NCBI RefSeq assembly: GCF_023195535.1
Contig: NZ_JALPNF010000002.1
Coordinates: 434,001 to 498,000, forward strand
Direction: 5' to 3'
Length of the DNA stretch: 64,000 nucleotides
Source: Sphingomonas faeni
GTDB lineage: Bacteria > Pseudomonadota > Alphaproteobacteria > Sphingomonadales > Sphingomonadaceae
Shown: in pieces, positions 27,151-36,118 of the stretch
Layout of the letters: every line of letters begins with the position of its first letter
How positions within the stretch are numbered: the stretch's first letter is position 1
Translations under genes and position numbers: made by a program
The notes under the pieces: generated by a model
Told to the model about the DNA's origin: nothing
Seen by the model: only the letters and a program-made list of their open reading frames with translations
The model's database searches: none

Positions 27151-28257
27151 TCAGGCAAACACGCTCTTCGCGATATGCGTGATCCGGCATGCCAGATCCG
27201 CCTCGCCGCTCGCCACGACGTAGAAGTCGCCCGCATCCGCGATGCCGGTCGTGAAGACGACGTTGTCGAGGTACATCCGGTCCTTCAACGGCTCGGTCAG
27301 TTCGGGGTTCGGTTCGAGCAGCGCGGTATGCTGCGTCGCGACCGTGATCGACGGATCGTCCTTGTCGAGGATCGACCAATAGGTGCGGTAGATGCCGACG
27401 ATTCCCGACGGCTCGACGCCATGCCACAACGTCAGCCAGCCGCGATCGGTCAGGATCGGCGGTGCACCGCCGCCCATCCGCGCGGTCGCGACGGTGGCGG
27501 CATGCGGGCGGATGCCGGGCTTGTCGTGCGGTTTCCAGTGGAGCGCGTCGGGCGAGCGCGACAGGTTGATCGAGGGTCCGCTGCGCCATTCGCTGCCGGG
27601 CGGGTACGCGAAATACAGGTCGCCGAGCGGCCGCGTCTGCGCCCAATACTGCCCGTCGATCAGCCCCTCGAAGATCAGCATGTCCTTGTTCTGGTGATCC
27701 AACACGATCCCTTCGAGCTGCCAGTCGAGCGCGTCGGCGGACGAATACAGCGTCGTCGAATGCCGCTCCGGGCTGACCGAACAGGTGGTCATCAGATAGC
27801 GGTCGCCAACCTTCGAGATCCGCGCATCCTCGACGCCGTAGCATTGATACGAGGTGCGCGGCGCGATCGCCTTGTCGTAATGCACCGCCACCACCGAACG
27901 GCCCTCGGCATCCAGTTCGACCGGCAACAGCCACGACAACGACGTCAGCGCCATCACCTTCCACCCGCCGCCGGGGATCAGGAATTTCCGCGGGTCCTTG
28001 GTATCCACTTGCTGCAAAGGCCACGCGTCGAGCACATACGCGTCGTCCTCCCAGCGGATCGCGTGGACGTTGCCGTCCCTGATCGGCTTTTTCAGCGCCT
28101 CCGCCACCCGCACCATCAACAGCAGATTGCCGTTCGCCAACCGCGTCATCCCCGGATTGAACGCGCCGAGCACATAGGTCTCGGCGTCCACCTTGCCTGC
28201 CAGCGGCGAGCGCGACAGGTCGATGTCGGCGGGGGTGAAGACGAGCTGGTCGAACAC
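27151..28257 (-). CDS. glycoside hydrolase family 130-like protein
   Basis: A 368-residue five-bladed propeller protein. AFNPGMTRL, YGVEDARISKVGDRY, KDMLIFEGLIDGQY, GGGAPPILTDRGWLTLWHGV and DNVVFTTGI fit GH130, whose members phosphorolyse or hydrolyse beta-mannosides (mannosyl-glucose, mannan or N-glycan pieces). The glycosyltransferase upstream and an SDR downstream do not form an obvious sugar operon. Whether it is a phosphorylase or a hydrolase depends on phosphate-binding residues that I cannot verify by eye. Confidence 0.87.
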   Translation of the reverse strand: MFDQLVFTPADIDLSRSPLAGKVDAETYVLGAFNPGMTRLANGNLLLMVRVAEALKKPIRDGNVHAIRWEDDAYVLDAWPLQQVDTKDPRKFLIPGGGWKVMALTSLSWLLPVELDAEGRSVVAVHYDKAIAPRTSYQCYGVEDARISKVGDRYLMTTCSVSPERHSTTLYSSADALDWQLEGIVLDHQNKDMLIFEGLIDGQYWAQTRPLGDLYFAYPPGSEWRSGPSINLSRSPDALHWKPHDKPGIRPHAATVATARMGGGAPPILTDRGWLTLWHGVEPSGIVGIYRTYWSILDKDDPSITVATQHTALLEPNPELTEPLKDRMYLDNVVFTTGIADAGDFYVVASGEADLACRITHIAKSVFA

Positions 28258-28304
28258 GCTATTCTCCTTTGATTTACGTCCGGCGACGTCGCCCTACCTA
28301 CTCC

Positions 28305-28385
28305 GTCATCCCGACGAAAGTCAGGACCCAGAGCCATGAAGGACGGCGCCCCGTTACTCTGGGTCCTGACTTTCGTCAGGATGAC
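28305..28385. repeat. long inverted repeat, family A variant
   Basis: Arm 28305-28333 and arm 28357-28385 are complementary over 29 bases with one mismatch. The core GACGAAAGTC...GACTTTCGTC resembles the family A repeat with different bases, and the loop is 23 bases. Located between the SDR stop and the GH130 start, on the leader side of the latter. Confidence 0.88.
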
Positions 28386-28412
28386 GGGCCGGCGTATCGT
28401 GATCAGGAGCGC

Positions 28413-29174
28413 TTACTCCCCCTCAAGCGCCCGCGGGACGATCACGATCTGCTGGATCACGGTGCGCGTCGGCTGCGTCAACACGAACTCCACCCCGACC
28501 GCGATGTCTTCCGCCCGCAGCATCTGCTCCGCCTCGATCATCTGGCGCTGCTTGTCGTCGGGCACGTCGGGATATTGCATGTTCGAGCCGACCTTGCCCG
28601 GCTCGACCAGCGACACCTTGACCCCCTTCGGCCCCACTTCGCGCCGCAACGCCTCCGAAAACCCGGCGATGCCCGACTTGATCCCGGCATATACCGTCGA
28701 GCTAGGCCCGAGGATATGCGCGCTCAGCGACCCGATGATGACGATGTCGCTGATCGGCGTCATCCGGTGCGCAGCATGGTGCGCGCTGAGCAGGTACGCG
28801 GTGAAGTCGACCGCGATCGCATAGCGGAGCTCGTCCTCGCTCATCTGCATCAGGCCGCCCGCCGCGACCGCCGCGTTGATGACGGTGATGTCGAAGCCGC
28901 CGAGATATGCTTCGCCTGCATCGAAGAACGCGCGGACCTTGTCGGGATCGGCGAGCTCGGTGATCATCCCGTCGCCCTCGCCGACCTCGCGGATGCGGGC
29001 GAGCGCGTCCGCCAGATAACGTGCGTCGCGCCCGCAGATGAAGACCTTCGCCCCCTCCGCCGCCAGCAGCACCGCGATCGCCCGCCCGATCCCGGTGGTC
29101 CCCCCGGTGATGATCGCGCGGCGGCCCTTCAGCGGGCGAACGGTCGTGTGTGCGTCGGAGAGATCGGTCATCAA
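28413..29174 (-). CDS. short-chain dehydrogenase/reductase
   Basis: A 253-residue SDR oxidoreductase. The cofactor motif TGGTTGIG follows RRAIIT, then NAAVA. Catalytic Ser lies in GSLSAHILG and the YAGIK motif supplies Tyr and Lys. The residues after the second strand (CGRD) favour NADPH. Classical SDRs reduce carbonyls or oxidise alcohols; substrate unknown. It is transcribed leftward with the GH130 gene but a 155-base gap holding an inverted repeat separates them, so cotranscription is uncertain. Confidence 0.92.
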   Translation of the reverse strand: MMTDLSDAHTTVRPLKGRRAIITGGTTGIGRAIAVLLAAEGAKVFICGRDARYLADALARIREVGEGDGMITELADPDKVRAFFDAGEAYLGGFDITVINAAVAAGGLMQMSEDELRYAIAVDFTAYLLSAHHAAHRMTPISDIVIIGSLSAHILGPSSTVYAGIKSGIAGFSEALRREVGPKGVKVSLVEPGKVGSNMQYPDVPDDKQRQMIEAEQMLRAEDIAVGVEFVLTQPTRTVIQQIVIVPRALEGE

Positions 29175-29228
29175 GTATCCCGGTTTATCAGCAGATTATC
29201 GGCCAGCGGTACGCGGCCCCGCCCTCCC

Positions 29229-30122
29229 CTAAGCGCGGATCGCCGCCCCCTCAAGCGCACGCGCGAGCAACCGGTCGATCGGCGCCTGCACGATCGTCTC
29301 GGTCAGCGTCGGCGCGTGGCCGACCCCCGGCACCGTCACCAGTTCGACCCGGTCGAGCGACGCCGCCATCCGTTCCGCGGTGGCCGCCGACAACAGGTCG
29401 GACCGCCCCCCGCGCACGATCAGCGTCGGCACGTCGCGAAGCGATCCCAGCGCCTGCCACATGTCCGGCCCCGCCTCGTTGCCGGGCACGCGGAACGGCT
29501 CCGCAATCTTCACGTCGTAATCGAGCACGATCCGCCCCGAACTGTTGAGCCGGTACAGCCGCTTGGCCATCGCCAGCCAGTCCTCGATCGCGAAGTCGGG
29601 ATAGACGTCGTCGTTATTCTCGGCGACGCACCGCGCGGCGTGCATCCAGGTCGGGAACACGCTGGCCTTGCCGACATAGCCGCGGATCCGCGACAGGCCC
29701 TGCGCGTCGATCTCCGGCCCGACATCGTTCAGCAACGCGCCGAGCATCCGTCCCTGCGACGGCCCCGCCATCAACCCCGCCATCAACATCGTGACGATGC
29801 CCCCGAGCGACGTGCCGAATGCGATGTACCGATCGATCGCCTGCTCGGTCAGCAGCGCCTCGACGTCTTCGACATAGGTCGTCGGGACATAGGAGGTCGG
29901 ATCCTTGGCGTAGGCGCTCTCGCCCCGCCCGCGAAAGTCGATCGCGATCACCCGCCAGCGCCCCGCGAGCCGCGCCGCCAGCGCATCGAAATCGCGCGCG
30001 TTGCGGGTCAGTCCGGGCATGCAGAGGATCGGCGGCTGCCCTTCCGCCCCGCCCGGATAGTCGCGCGCATGCAATTTGAGGCCGTCGCCGGACGACCAAT
30101 AGAGGTTTTCGTAAGCGGCCAT
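29229..30122 (-). CDS. alpha/beta hydrolase
   Basis: A 297-residue alpha/beta-hydrolase-fold enzyme. CMPGLTRNARDF forms the oxyanion-side loop. The nucleophile Ser sits in FGTSLGGI, the acid is likely in LIVRGGRSD, and His is in GVGHAPTL. The start at ATG 30122 leaves only 37 bases to the divergent selO start. Fold members include esterases, haloalkane dehalogenases and epoxide hydrolases; the substrate cannot be told. No signal peptide, so cytosolic. Confidence 0.9.
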   Translation of the reverse strand: MAAYENLYWSSGDGLKLHARDYPGGAEGQPPILCMPGLTRNARDFDALAARLAGRWRVIAIDFRGRGESAYAKDPTSYVPTTYVEDVEALLTEQAIDRYIAFGTSLGGIVTMLMAGLMAGPSQGRMLGALLNDVGPEIDAQGLSRIRGYVGKASVFPTWMHAARCVAENNDDVYPDFAIEDWLAMAKRLYRLNSSGRIVLDYDVKIAEPFRVPGNEAGPDMWQALGSLRDVPTLIVRGGRSDLLSAATAERMAASLDRVELVTVPGVGHAPTLTETIVQAPIDRLLARALEGAAIRA

Positions 30123-30159
30123 GGTTGCGTCCTTCGGGTAGCGGCCACCATATCGCCGC

Positions 30160-31521
30160 ATGCCTATCGACCCGCAAGCCTATCGCCCCGAAGCTGCACT
30201 CTTGACGCTCGGGGACGCGTTCTTCGATCCGGTCGCGCCGGCCGACTTCCCCGAGACGCGGCTGAGATTCCGCAACGATCGCGCCGCCGCGCAGGTCGGG
30301 CTCGATACGCTTGCCAACGAGGAATGGCTCCGGCATTTCGGGCGGTTCGCGCCGTTGCCGGACACGCTCCCCCAGCCCTTCGCGCTGCGCTATCACGGCC
30401 ACCAGTTCCGCACCTACAATCCCGATCTCGGCGACGGCCGCGGCTTTACCTTCGCGCAGATGCGCGACGACCGGAACCGCCTGATGGACCTCGGCACCAA
30501 GGGCTCGGGCCAGACGCCGTGGAGCCGCGCCGGCGATGGTCGCCTGACGCTCAAAGGCGGTGTCCGCGAAATCCTCGCGACCGAGATGCTGGAGGCGCTC
30601 AACGTCCCCACCTCGCGCACGCTGTCGCTGATCGAGACCGGCGAGCAATTGCAGCGCGGCGACGAACCCAGCCCGACCCGCTCCGCCGTCCTCGTCCGCC
30701 TCAACCACAGCCATGTCCGCATCGGCAGCTTCCAGCGCCTCGCCTACGACCGCGACGAAGCCGGCCTTCGCAAACTCGTCGGCTACACGCTGCGCAACCT
30801 GTACGACGAGGACAGCGACGACCCGGCCCGCCTGCTCGACCTCGTCGTCGGCCGCACCGCGCGTCTCGCGGCACGCTACATGGCGGCGGGCTTCGTCCAC
30901 GGCGTGCTCAATTCGGACAACATCAACGTCACCGGCGAGAGCTTCGACTACGGCCCCTGGCGCTTTGCCCCGACCTGGGACCCTACCCTCACCGCCGCCT
31001 ATTTCGACCACCAGGGGCTCTACGCGTTCGGCCGCCAGCCCGAGGCGATCCACTGGGACGTGATGCAGCTCGCGGTCGCACTCCGTCAGATCGCCGAGAG
31101 CGAGCCGCTTGTCGCCGCGCTCGACCAGTTCGGCCCGCGCTATCAACCCGAAGTCACGCAGGCGATTCTCTGGCGCCTCGGCGTCCGCCCATGCGATCCC
31201 GACAGCGACCGCGACCTCGTCCAGGCCACCGAACGCGCACTCCGCACCTCGGGCGTCGGCATCGACCGCTTCTTCTTCGACGCGTTCGGCGGGAACCTGC
31301 CCGAAACCTACGCCGAACCCTGGACCGAAGTCCGCGCCGCCCTAGCGTCCTACGGACCCCGAAAAGACCGCTCGCACGCCTATTGGTCGGGCGAACCGTG
31401 CAGCATGCTGATCGACGAAGTGGAGGCAATCTGGGCGCCGATCGCCGAACACGACGACTGGACGCTGTTGAACGACAAGGTCGCCGCGATCCGCAACATG
31501 GGAGACGCGCTTGCCGAATAA
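30160..31521 (+). CDS. selO: SelO/YdiU protein adenylyltransferase (UPF0061)
   Basis: A 453-residue pseudokinase-fold enzyme of the SelO family. It has FALRYHGHQF, GSGQTPWSRAGDGRLTLKGGVRE and HGVLNSDNINVTGESFDYGPW, the last holding the metal-binding Asn/Asp. Characterised SelO transfers AMP from ATP to Ser, Thr or Tyr of other proteins, in response to oxidative stress. It lacks the long C-terminal extension with terminal selenocysteine of some members and ends at NMGDALAE, so it is slightly short for the family. Divergent from the hydrolase gene. Confidence 0.93.
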   Translation: MPIDPQAYRPEAALLTLGDAFFDPVAPADFPETRLRFRNDRAAAQVGLDTLANEEWLRHFGRFAPLPDTLPQPFALRYHGHQFRTYNPDLGDGRGFTFAQMRDDRNRLMDLGTKGSGQTPWSRAGDGRLTLKGGVREILATEMLEALNVPTSRTLSLIETGEQLQRGDEPSPTRSAVLVRLNHSHVRIGSFQRLAYDRDEAGLRKLVGYTLRNLYDEDSDDPARLLDLVVGRTARLAARYMAAGFVHGVLNSDNINVTGESFDYGPWRFAPTWDPTLTAAYFDHQGLYAFGRQPEAIHWDVMQLAVALRQIAESEPLVAALDQFGPRYQPEVTQAILWRLGVRPCDPDSDRDLVQATERALRTSGVGIDRFFFDAFGGNLPETYAEPWTEVRAALASYGPRKDRSHAYWSGEPCSMLIDEVEAIWAPIAEHDDWTLLNDKVAAIRNMGDALAE

Positions 31522-31557
31522 TTGGAATCATTCCTGATTTGAGGCAAGAGCAGCGCC

Positions 31558-32970
31558 ATGTCCGACGAGATCATCTCCCACGAACCCGCCACCGGCGCGG
31601 TCCTCTGGCGCCATCCGGTCGGCGACGTCGATGCGGAAGTCGCCTGCGCCCGCGCCGGCTGGTCGAGTTGGGCATCGAAACCACTCGCCTTCCGGATCGA
31701 GACGATGCGACGCTTCGCCAACATCGTCCGCCAGCGCAATGACGCGTTCACCGACCTGATCGCACGCGAGACCGGCAAGCCGATCTGGGAAGCGCGCGGC
31801 GAGGTCGAGACGGTCATCGCCAAGGTCGACATCTCGGTCAGCGCCTATGCGGATCGCACCGCGCAGCGCCGCCTCGAAGCGACGATGGGCTCGCGCATCG
31901 CCGTCCGCCACAAGCCGCACGGCGTGCTTGCGGTGCTCGGGCCCTACAACTTCCCCGCACACCTTCCCAACGGGCACATCGTCCCCGCCTTGATCGCCGG
32001 CAACGCGGTCGTCTTCAAGCCATCGGAAAAGACTCCCGCGGTCGGCGCGTTCCTGGTCGAATGCTTTCGCGCCGCGGGTGTGCCGGCCGAGTGCATTCGG
32101 CTCGTCATCGGCGGCCCGAACGAAGGCAAGGCCCTTGCCGCGCATCCCGATATCGACGGCCTGTTGTTCACCGGCTCCGCCAGCACCGGCCTGGCCCTCA
32201 ACCGCGCGTTCGCCGACAAGCCCGAAAAGATCCTCGCGCTCGAGATGGGCGGCAACAACCCGATCGTCGTCTGGGACACGCCCGACCTGCACACCGCGGC
32301 GGTGCTTATCATCCAGTCCGCCTTCACCACCGCGGGCCAGCGCTGTACCGCCGCGCGACGCCTGATCGTCGACACCAGGCTCTACGATCCGCTGATCGCC
32401 ACGCTCGACAAGATGGTCGGCCGGATCATCGTCGGCGAACCGCACGCGAACCCCGCGCCGTTCATGGGACCGGTAATCGACAACGAAGCCGCGGAACACC
32501 TGACCGAGAGCTTCCTCGAACTACTGACCCTCGGCGGTCGTCCGATCCGCCATCTCGAGCGCCCGGTCGCGGACCTGCCGTTCCTCAAGCCCGCGTTGAT
32601 CGACGTCACCGATATTGCCAATCGCCCCGATGTCGAGCTGTTCGGCCCGCTGCTGCAGATCGTCAGCGTCGACGATTTCGACGCCGCGATCGCCGAGGCG
32701 AATGCCACCCGCTACGGCCTGTCCGCCTCGCTGATCAGCCAGACGCCCGCGCTGTACGACCGCTTCTGGGCGAACATCCGGGCGGGCATCGTCAACTGGA
32801 ACAAGCCGACCAACGGCGCCTCGTCGGGGGCGCCGTTCGGCGGCATCGGCTGGTCGGGCAACCACCGGCCGAGCGCCTATTACGCCGCGGATTACTGTGC
32901 CTACCCGGTCGTCAGCAGCGAATCCGAAAGCGCGCGTGCGAGCATCGGCATCGGTCTAAGCGACGGCTGA
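31558..32970 (+). CDS. astD: succinylglutamate-semialdehyde dehydrogenase (AstD-like)
   Basis: A 470-residue aldehyde dehydrogenase. Asn131 (GPYNFPAHLPNGHI), Glu229 (LEMGGNNP) and nucleophile Cys263 (AGQRCTAARRL) are in place. The NGHIVPALIAGNAVVFKPSEKTP segment fits AstD, which oxidises N-succinylglutamate semialdehyde to succinylglutamate in the arginine succinyltransferase pathway. The other ast genes are not in the window. It starts 36 bases after selO, so it may share that transcript. Confidence 0.88.
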   Translation: MSDEIISHEPATGAVLWRHPVGDVDAEVACARAGWSSWASKPLAFRIETMRRFANIVRQRNDAFTDLIARETGKPIWEARGEVETVIAKVDISVSAYADRTAQRRLEATMGSRIAVRHKPHGVLAVLGPYNFPAHLPNGHIVPALIAGNAVVFKPSEKTPAVGAFLVECFRAAGVPAECIRLVIGGPNEGKALAAHPDIDGLLFTGSASTGLALNRAFADKPEKILALEMGGNNPIVVWDTPDLHTAAVLIIQSAFTTAGQRCTAARRLIVDTRLYDPLIATLDKMVGRIIVGEPHANPAPFMGPVIDNEAAEHLTESFLELLTLGGRPIRHLERPVADLPFLKPALIDVTDIANRPDVELFGPLLQIVSVDDFDAAIAEANATRYGLSASLISQTPALYDRFWANIRAGIVNWNKPTNGASSGAPFGGIGWSGNHRPSAYYAADYCAYPVVSSESESARASIGIGLSDG

Positions 32971-32984
32971 GCGCCTCCAATCTG

Positions 32985-33108
32985 ATCCTCCCCCGCCAGG
33001 GGGAGGTGGCTGGCACTTGCCAGACGGAGGGGGAGGTAAGCGACGACCTATGCTCCGTGTCCTCCCCCTCCGTCGCTGCGCGCCACCTCCCCCTGGCAGG
33101 GAAGGATC
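32985..33108. repeat. palindromic repeat element, family B, copy 2
   Basis: ATCCTCCCCCGCCAGGGGGAGGTGG starts the unit and CCACCTCCCCCTGGCAGGGAAGGA ends it, with inner GACGGAGGGGGAGG and CCTCCCCCTCCGTCG arms that pair. It fills most of the 250-base gap between astD and cobA; the rest of that gap shows no gene. An open frame through it (from 33017) makes cobA look longer than it is. Confidence 0.87.
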
Positions 33109-33220
33109 GCTCGGTTTGGACGGCTGCGCGCCGCAGCCTGCCCCCCGCAAAAGCAATCCTACCCCCCGCCAAAGCATCATTCGGTTGCGGCGCAGCGCGT
33201 TGCCGCCCATCTTTCATTCC

Positions 33221-34012
33221 ATGGCAAGCCTCCTAGACCCTACCGCCCGCGGGCGCGTCATCCTCGTCGGGGCTGGCCCGGGCGATCCCGGTCTCCTCAC
33301 CGTCCGCGCGTTGGAGGCGCTGAAGACCGCCGACATCGTCGTGCATGACGGACTGATCGACCCGCGCGTGCTCGACATCGCGCCGCCGTCGGCGCAGCGC
33401 ATCTCGGTCGCTAAACAGCGTGCCCGCCACACGCTGCCGCAGGAGGCGATCAACGCGCTGATCATCGCACATGTGAAGACCGGCGCGATCGTGATCCGTC
33501 TGAAGGGCGGCGACCCGTTCGTATTCGGTCGCGGCGGCGAGGAAGTCGAGGCAGTCCGCGCCGCCGGGCTCCCTGTAGAAGTAATCCCCGGCGTCTCGGC
33601 CGCGCTCGGTTGTGCCGCGGAGGCGATGCTCCCGCTCACCCATCGCGATCATTCGAGCGCAGTCAGCTTCGTCGCGGGCCAGTGCAAGGGGCTCAGCGAG
33701 CAGAACTGGGCCGGGCTCGCCGGACAGGGCCGTACGCTGGTGATCTACATGGGCATCGCCTCCGCGACCGACATTGCCGACAAGTTGATGGCGGACGGCG
33801 TCGCGCCCGACATGCCGGTGGCGGTGCTGGAACGTGGCACGCTGGAAGGCAGCCGCGCGATCCGCACCTTGCTCGCCGATCTCGGATCGATGGTGACACG
33901 CGAGGCGGTAGAGAGCCCCGCGATCATCGTCGTCGGCGAAGTCGTCGAACTGTCGGACGCCGAAGACAAACTGGCCCGCTGGGCCCGCGTAGCAGAGGAC
34001 GCCGCCGCATGA
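33221..34012 (+). CDS. cobA: uroporphyrinogen-III C-methyltransferase
   Basis: A 263-residue SUMT. It carries VGAGPGDPGLLTVRA, HDGLIDPRVL, RLKGGDPFVFGRGGEE and PGVSAALG, the SAM-binding and substrate motifs of the family. It twice methylates uroporphyrinogen III to precorrin-2, the branch point to siroheme and cobalamin. Here it begins the sulfite-reduction operon, so it supplies siroheme for CysI. It lacks the CysG N-terminal dehydrogenase/chelatase domain, so another gene must complete siroheme. Start ATG 33221; its TGA overlaps the next ATG. Confidence 0.95.
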   Translation: MASLLDPTARGRVILVGAGPGDPGLLTVRALEALKTADIVVHDGLIDPRVLDIAPPSAQRISVAKQRARHTLPQEAINALIIAHVKTGAIVIRLKGGDPFVFGRGGEEVEAVRAAGLPVEVIPGVSAALGCAAEAMLPLTHRDHSSAVSFVAGQCKGLSEQNWAGLAGQGRTLVIYMGIASATDIADKLMADGVAPDMPVAVLERGTLEGSRAIRTLLADLGSMVTREAVESPAIIVVGEVVELSDAEDKLARWARVAEDAAA

Positions 34013-34305
34013 AGCTGTTGACCGGAAACGACCTTCCCACCGGCGACGTCGTCTGGTGGACCGGCAACGGCTGGTCGCGCCACGTCGAGGATGCGGTCGA
34101 CGTCGGCGTGTCGGGTGAATCCATCCTTCAGGCCGAAGAAGGCGCCCGCCGCGTCAACGTCCCCTACCTGATCGAGGCGACCCAGACCGACGAAGGCCCC
34201 CGCCCCGCCCACATCAAGGACCGCATCCGCGCGCTCGGCCCGACGATGCGACCCGACCTGACCCTCAAACCCGCCGACCCGAACGCCGGCAGTTGGGTAA
34301 TCTGA
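34009..34305 (+). CDS. DUF2849 domain protein
   Basis: A 98-residue protein opening MKLLTGNDLPTGDVVWWTG, the DUF2849 pattern, and ending in a proline-rich tail. It starts inside the cobA stop (ATGA) and its own stop is two bases before cysI. In alphaproteobacteria this small gene is regularly found between siroheme synthase and sulfite reductase, but its role is not established. Position suggests help in siroheme insertion or electron transfer to the reductase, which is inference. Confidence 0.9.
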   Translation: MKLLTGNDLPTGDVVWWTGNGWSRHVEDAVDVGVSGESILQAEEGARRVNVPYLIEATQTDEGPRPAHIKDRIRALGPTMRPDLTLKPADPNAGSWVI

Positions 34306-34306
34306 T

Positions 34307-35938
34307 ATGTATAAATACGACGAATACGACCAGGCGATCGTCGACCAGCGTGTCGACGAATTCCGCGATCAGGTCCGCCGCCGCCTGTCGGGCGAACTCA
34401 CCGAGGACCAGTTCAAGCCGCTGCGGCTGATGAACGGGCTGTACCTCCAGCTGCACGCATACATGCTGCGCGTCGCGGTGCCGTACGGGACGCTCGACGG
34501 GCGCCAGATGCGGAAGCTCGGCCACATCGCGCGCAAATACGATCGTGGTTACGGCCACTTTACCACGCGCCAGAACATCCAGTTCAACTGGATCCAGCTC
34601 GACCAGACCCCGGACATCCTCCAGGAGCTGGCGACGGTCGAGATGCACGCCATCCAGACCAGCGGCAACTGCATCCGCAACATCAGCTCCGACCAGTTCG
34701 CCGGCGCCGCCGCGGACGAGGTCGCCGACCCGCGCCCCTGGGCCGAGCTGATCCGCCAATGGTCGACGTTCCACCCGGAATTCACCTACCTCCCGCGCAA
34801 ATTCAAGATCTGCGTGATCGCAGCGGACGAGGATCGTGCGGCGATGCGGCTGCACGATATCGGTATCGGTCTTCACGTCCGCGACGGCGAACTCGGCGCG
34901 AAGATCTTCGTCGGCGGCGGCATGGGCCGCACGCCGATGATCAGCCATGAGATTCGCGATTTCGTCCCCGCCGACGATCTGATGAGCTATCTCGAGGCGT
35001 GCCTGCGCGTCTACAATCGCTACGGTCGCCGCGACAATATCTACAAGGCGCGGATCAAGATCCTGCTGCACGAGATCGGCCCCGACGAATATCGCCGCCA
35101 GGTCGAGGAGGAATTCGCCGCGGTGAAGGGCCTTGGCCTCGATCCTCCGCGCGCCGAGTTGGAGCGTATCACCAGCCACTTCGGCGCGCCGGAGTTCGAC
35201 GCGAACGCTTCGACCGATATCGACCGCAGCGATCCCGACTTCGCGGTCTGGCTCGACCAGAACGTGAAGGCGCACAAGCAGCCGGGCTATGCGATCGTCA
35301 ACATCAGCCTCAAGCCGATCGGCGGCATCCCCGGCGACGCGTCGGCGGACCAGATCGATGTGATGGCCGATCTCGGCACGCGCTACAGCTTCGACGAACT
35401 GCGCGTCACGCATGCACAGAACATCGTCCTGCCACACGTCCGGATCGCCGATCTGCACGCGGTGTGGTCGGCGCTGAACGAGGCGGGTCTGGCCGAGGCC
35501 AATCTCGACCTGATCAGCGACATCATCGCCTGCCCCGGTCTCGATTATTGCAGCCTCGCCAATGCGCGCTCGATCCCGCTCGCACAGAAGATCGCGACCC
35601 GCTTCGGCAGCCTCGATCGCCAGCGCGACCTGGGCGAGTTGAAGCTCAAGATCAGCGGCTGCATCAACGCGTGCGGGCACCACCATGCCGGCCACATCGG
35701 CATCCTCGGCGTCGACAAGAAGGGCACCGAGAATTACCAGCTCTCGCTCGGCGGCTCCGGCGCGGAGGACGTCAGCCTCGCCAAGATCACCGGGCCCGGC
35801 TTCTCGGAGGACGGCGTGGTCGACGCGATCGAGCGCGTCACCGATCGCTATCTGCAGGTCCGCGACCCCGGCGAGCGCTTCCTCGACACCTACCGCCGCG
35901 TCGGCTTCGAGACGTTCAAGGAGGCGATCTATGGATAA
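34307..35938 (+). CDS. cysI: nitrite/sulfite reductase (hemoprotein)
   Basis: A 543-residue siroheme/[4Fe-4S] reductase with the two-fold repeated NiR/SiR fold. Cluster ligands are Cys409 and Cys415 (CPGLDYC), Cys452 and Cys456 (CINACGHHH). The FTTRQNIQFNW and SGNCIRNIS segments build the siroheme pocket. It reduces sulfite to sulfide with six electrons in assimilation. Neighbours DUF934 and CysH show sulfite, not nitrite, is the likely substrate. No flavoprotein subunit (CysJ) is adjacent, so ferredoxin or another donor is expected. Confidence 0.95.
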   Translation: MYKYDEYDQAIVDQRVDEFRDQVRRRLSGELTEDQFKPLRLMNGLYLQLHAYMLRVAVPYGTLDGRQMRKLGHIARKYDRGYGHFTTRQNIQFNWIQLDQTPDILQELATVEMHAIQTSGNCIRNISSDQFAGAAADEVADPRPWAELIRQWSTFHPEFTYLPRKFKICVIAADEDRAAMRLHDIGIGLHVRDGELGAKIFVGGGMGRTPMISHEIRDFVPADDLMSYLEACLRVYNRYGRRDNIYKARIKILLHEIGPDEYRRQVEEEFAAVKGLGLDPPRAELERITSHFGAPEFDANASTDIDRSDPDFAVWLDQNVKAHKQPGYAIVNISLKPIGGIPGDASADQIDVMADLGTRYSFDELRVTHAQNIVLPHVRIADLHAVWSALNEAGLAEANLDLISDIIACPGLDYCSLANARSIPLAQKIATRFGSLDRQRDLGELKLKISGCINACGHHHAGHIGILGVDKKGTENYQLSLGGSGAEDVSLAKITGPGFSEDGVVDAIERVTDRYLQVRDPGERFLDTYRRVGFETFKEAIYG

Positions 35939-35945
35939 CCCGATC

Positions 35946-36067
35946 GTCACCCCAGCGCCTTTGTCAGTCACCCCAGCCCCCCCATCCGTCACCCCAGCGA
36001 AAGCTGGGGTATCCCGGTGGAGCACGCCCGGCCCGAACCACGAGATCCCAGCTTTCGCTGGGATGAC
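35946..36067. repeat. palindromic repeat element, family A, copy 2, inside the cys operon
   Basis: GTCACCCCAGC occurs three times at 21-base intervals (35946, 35967, 35988). The third opens the full element: arm 35988-36013 pairs with 36042-36067 (GTCACCCCAGCGAAAGCTGG with CCCAGCTTTCGCTGGGATGAC). It begins eight bases after the cysI stop and ends about 50 bases before DUF934. Confidence 0.9.
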
Positions 36068-36118
36068 GAGGATGCTCGCTGGCATGACGGGCGCATTGCG
36101 TGGATCGGGAGAGAAAGC

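Noticed and set aside
28269..31742. 1157-codon open frame on the plus strand
   Set aside because: It runs across the SDR and hydrolase genes and selO in other frames and is low-complexity Arg/Pro-rich; no domain seen.
34265..36085. 606-codon frame opposite cysI
   Set aside because: Shadow of cysI and of the family A repeat.
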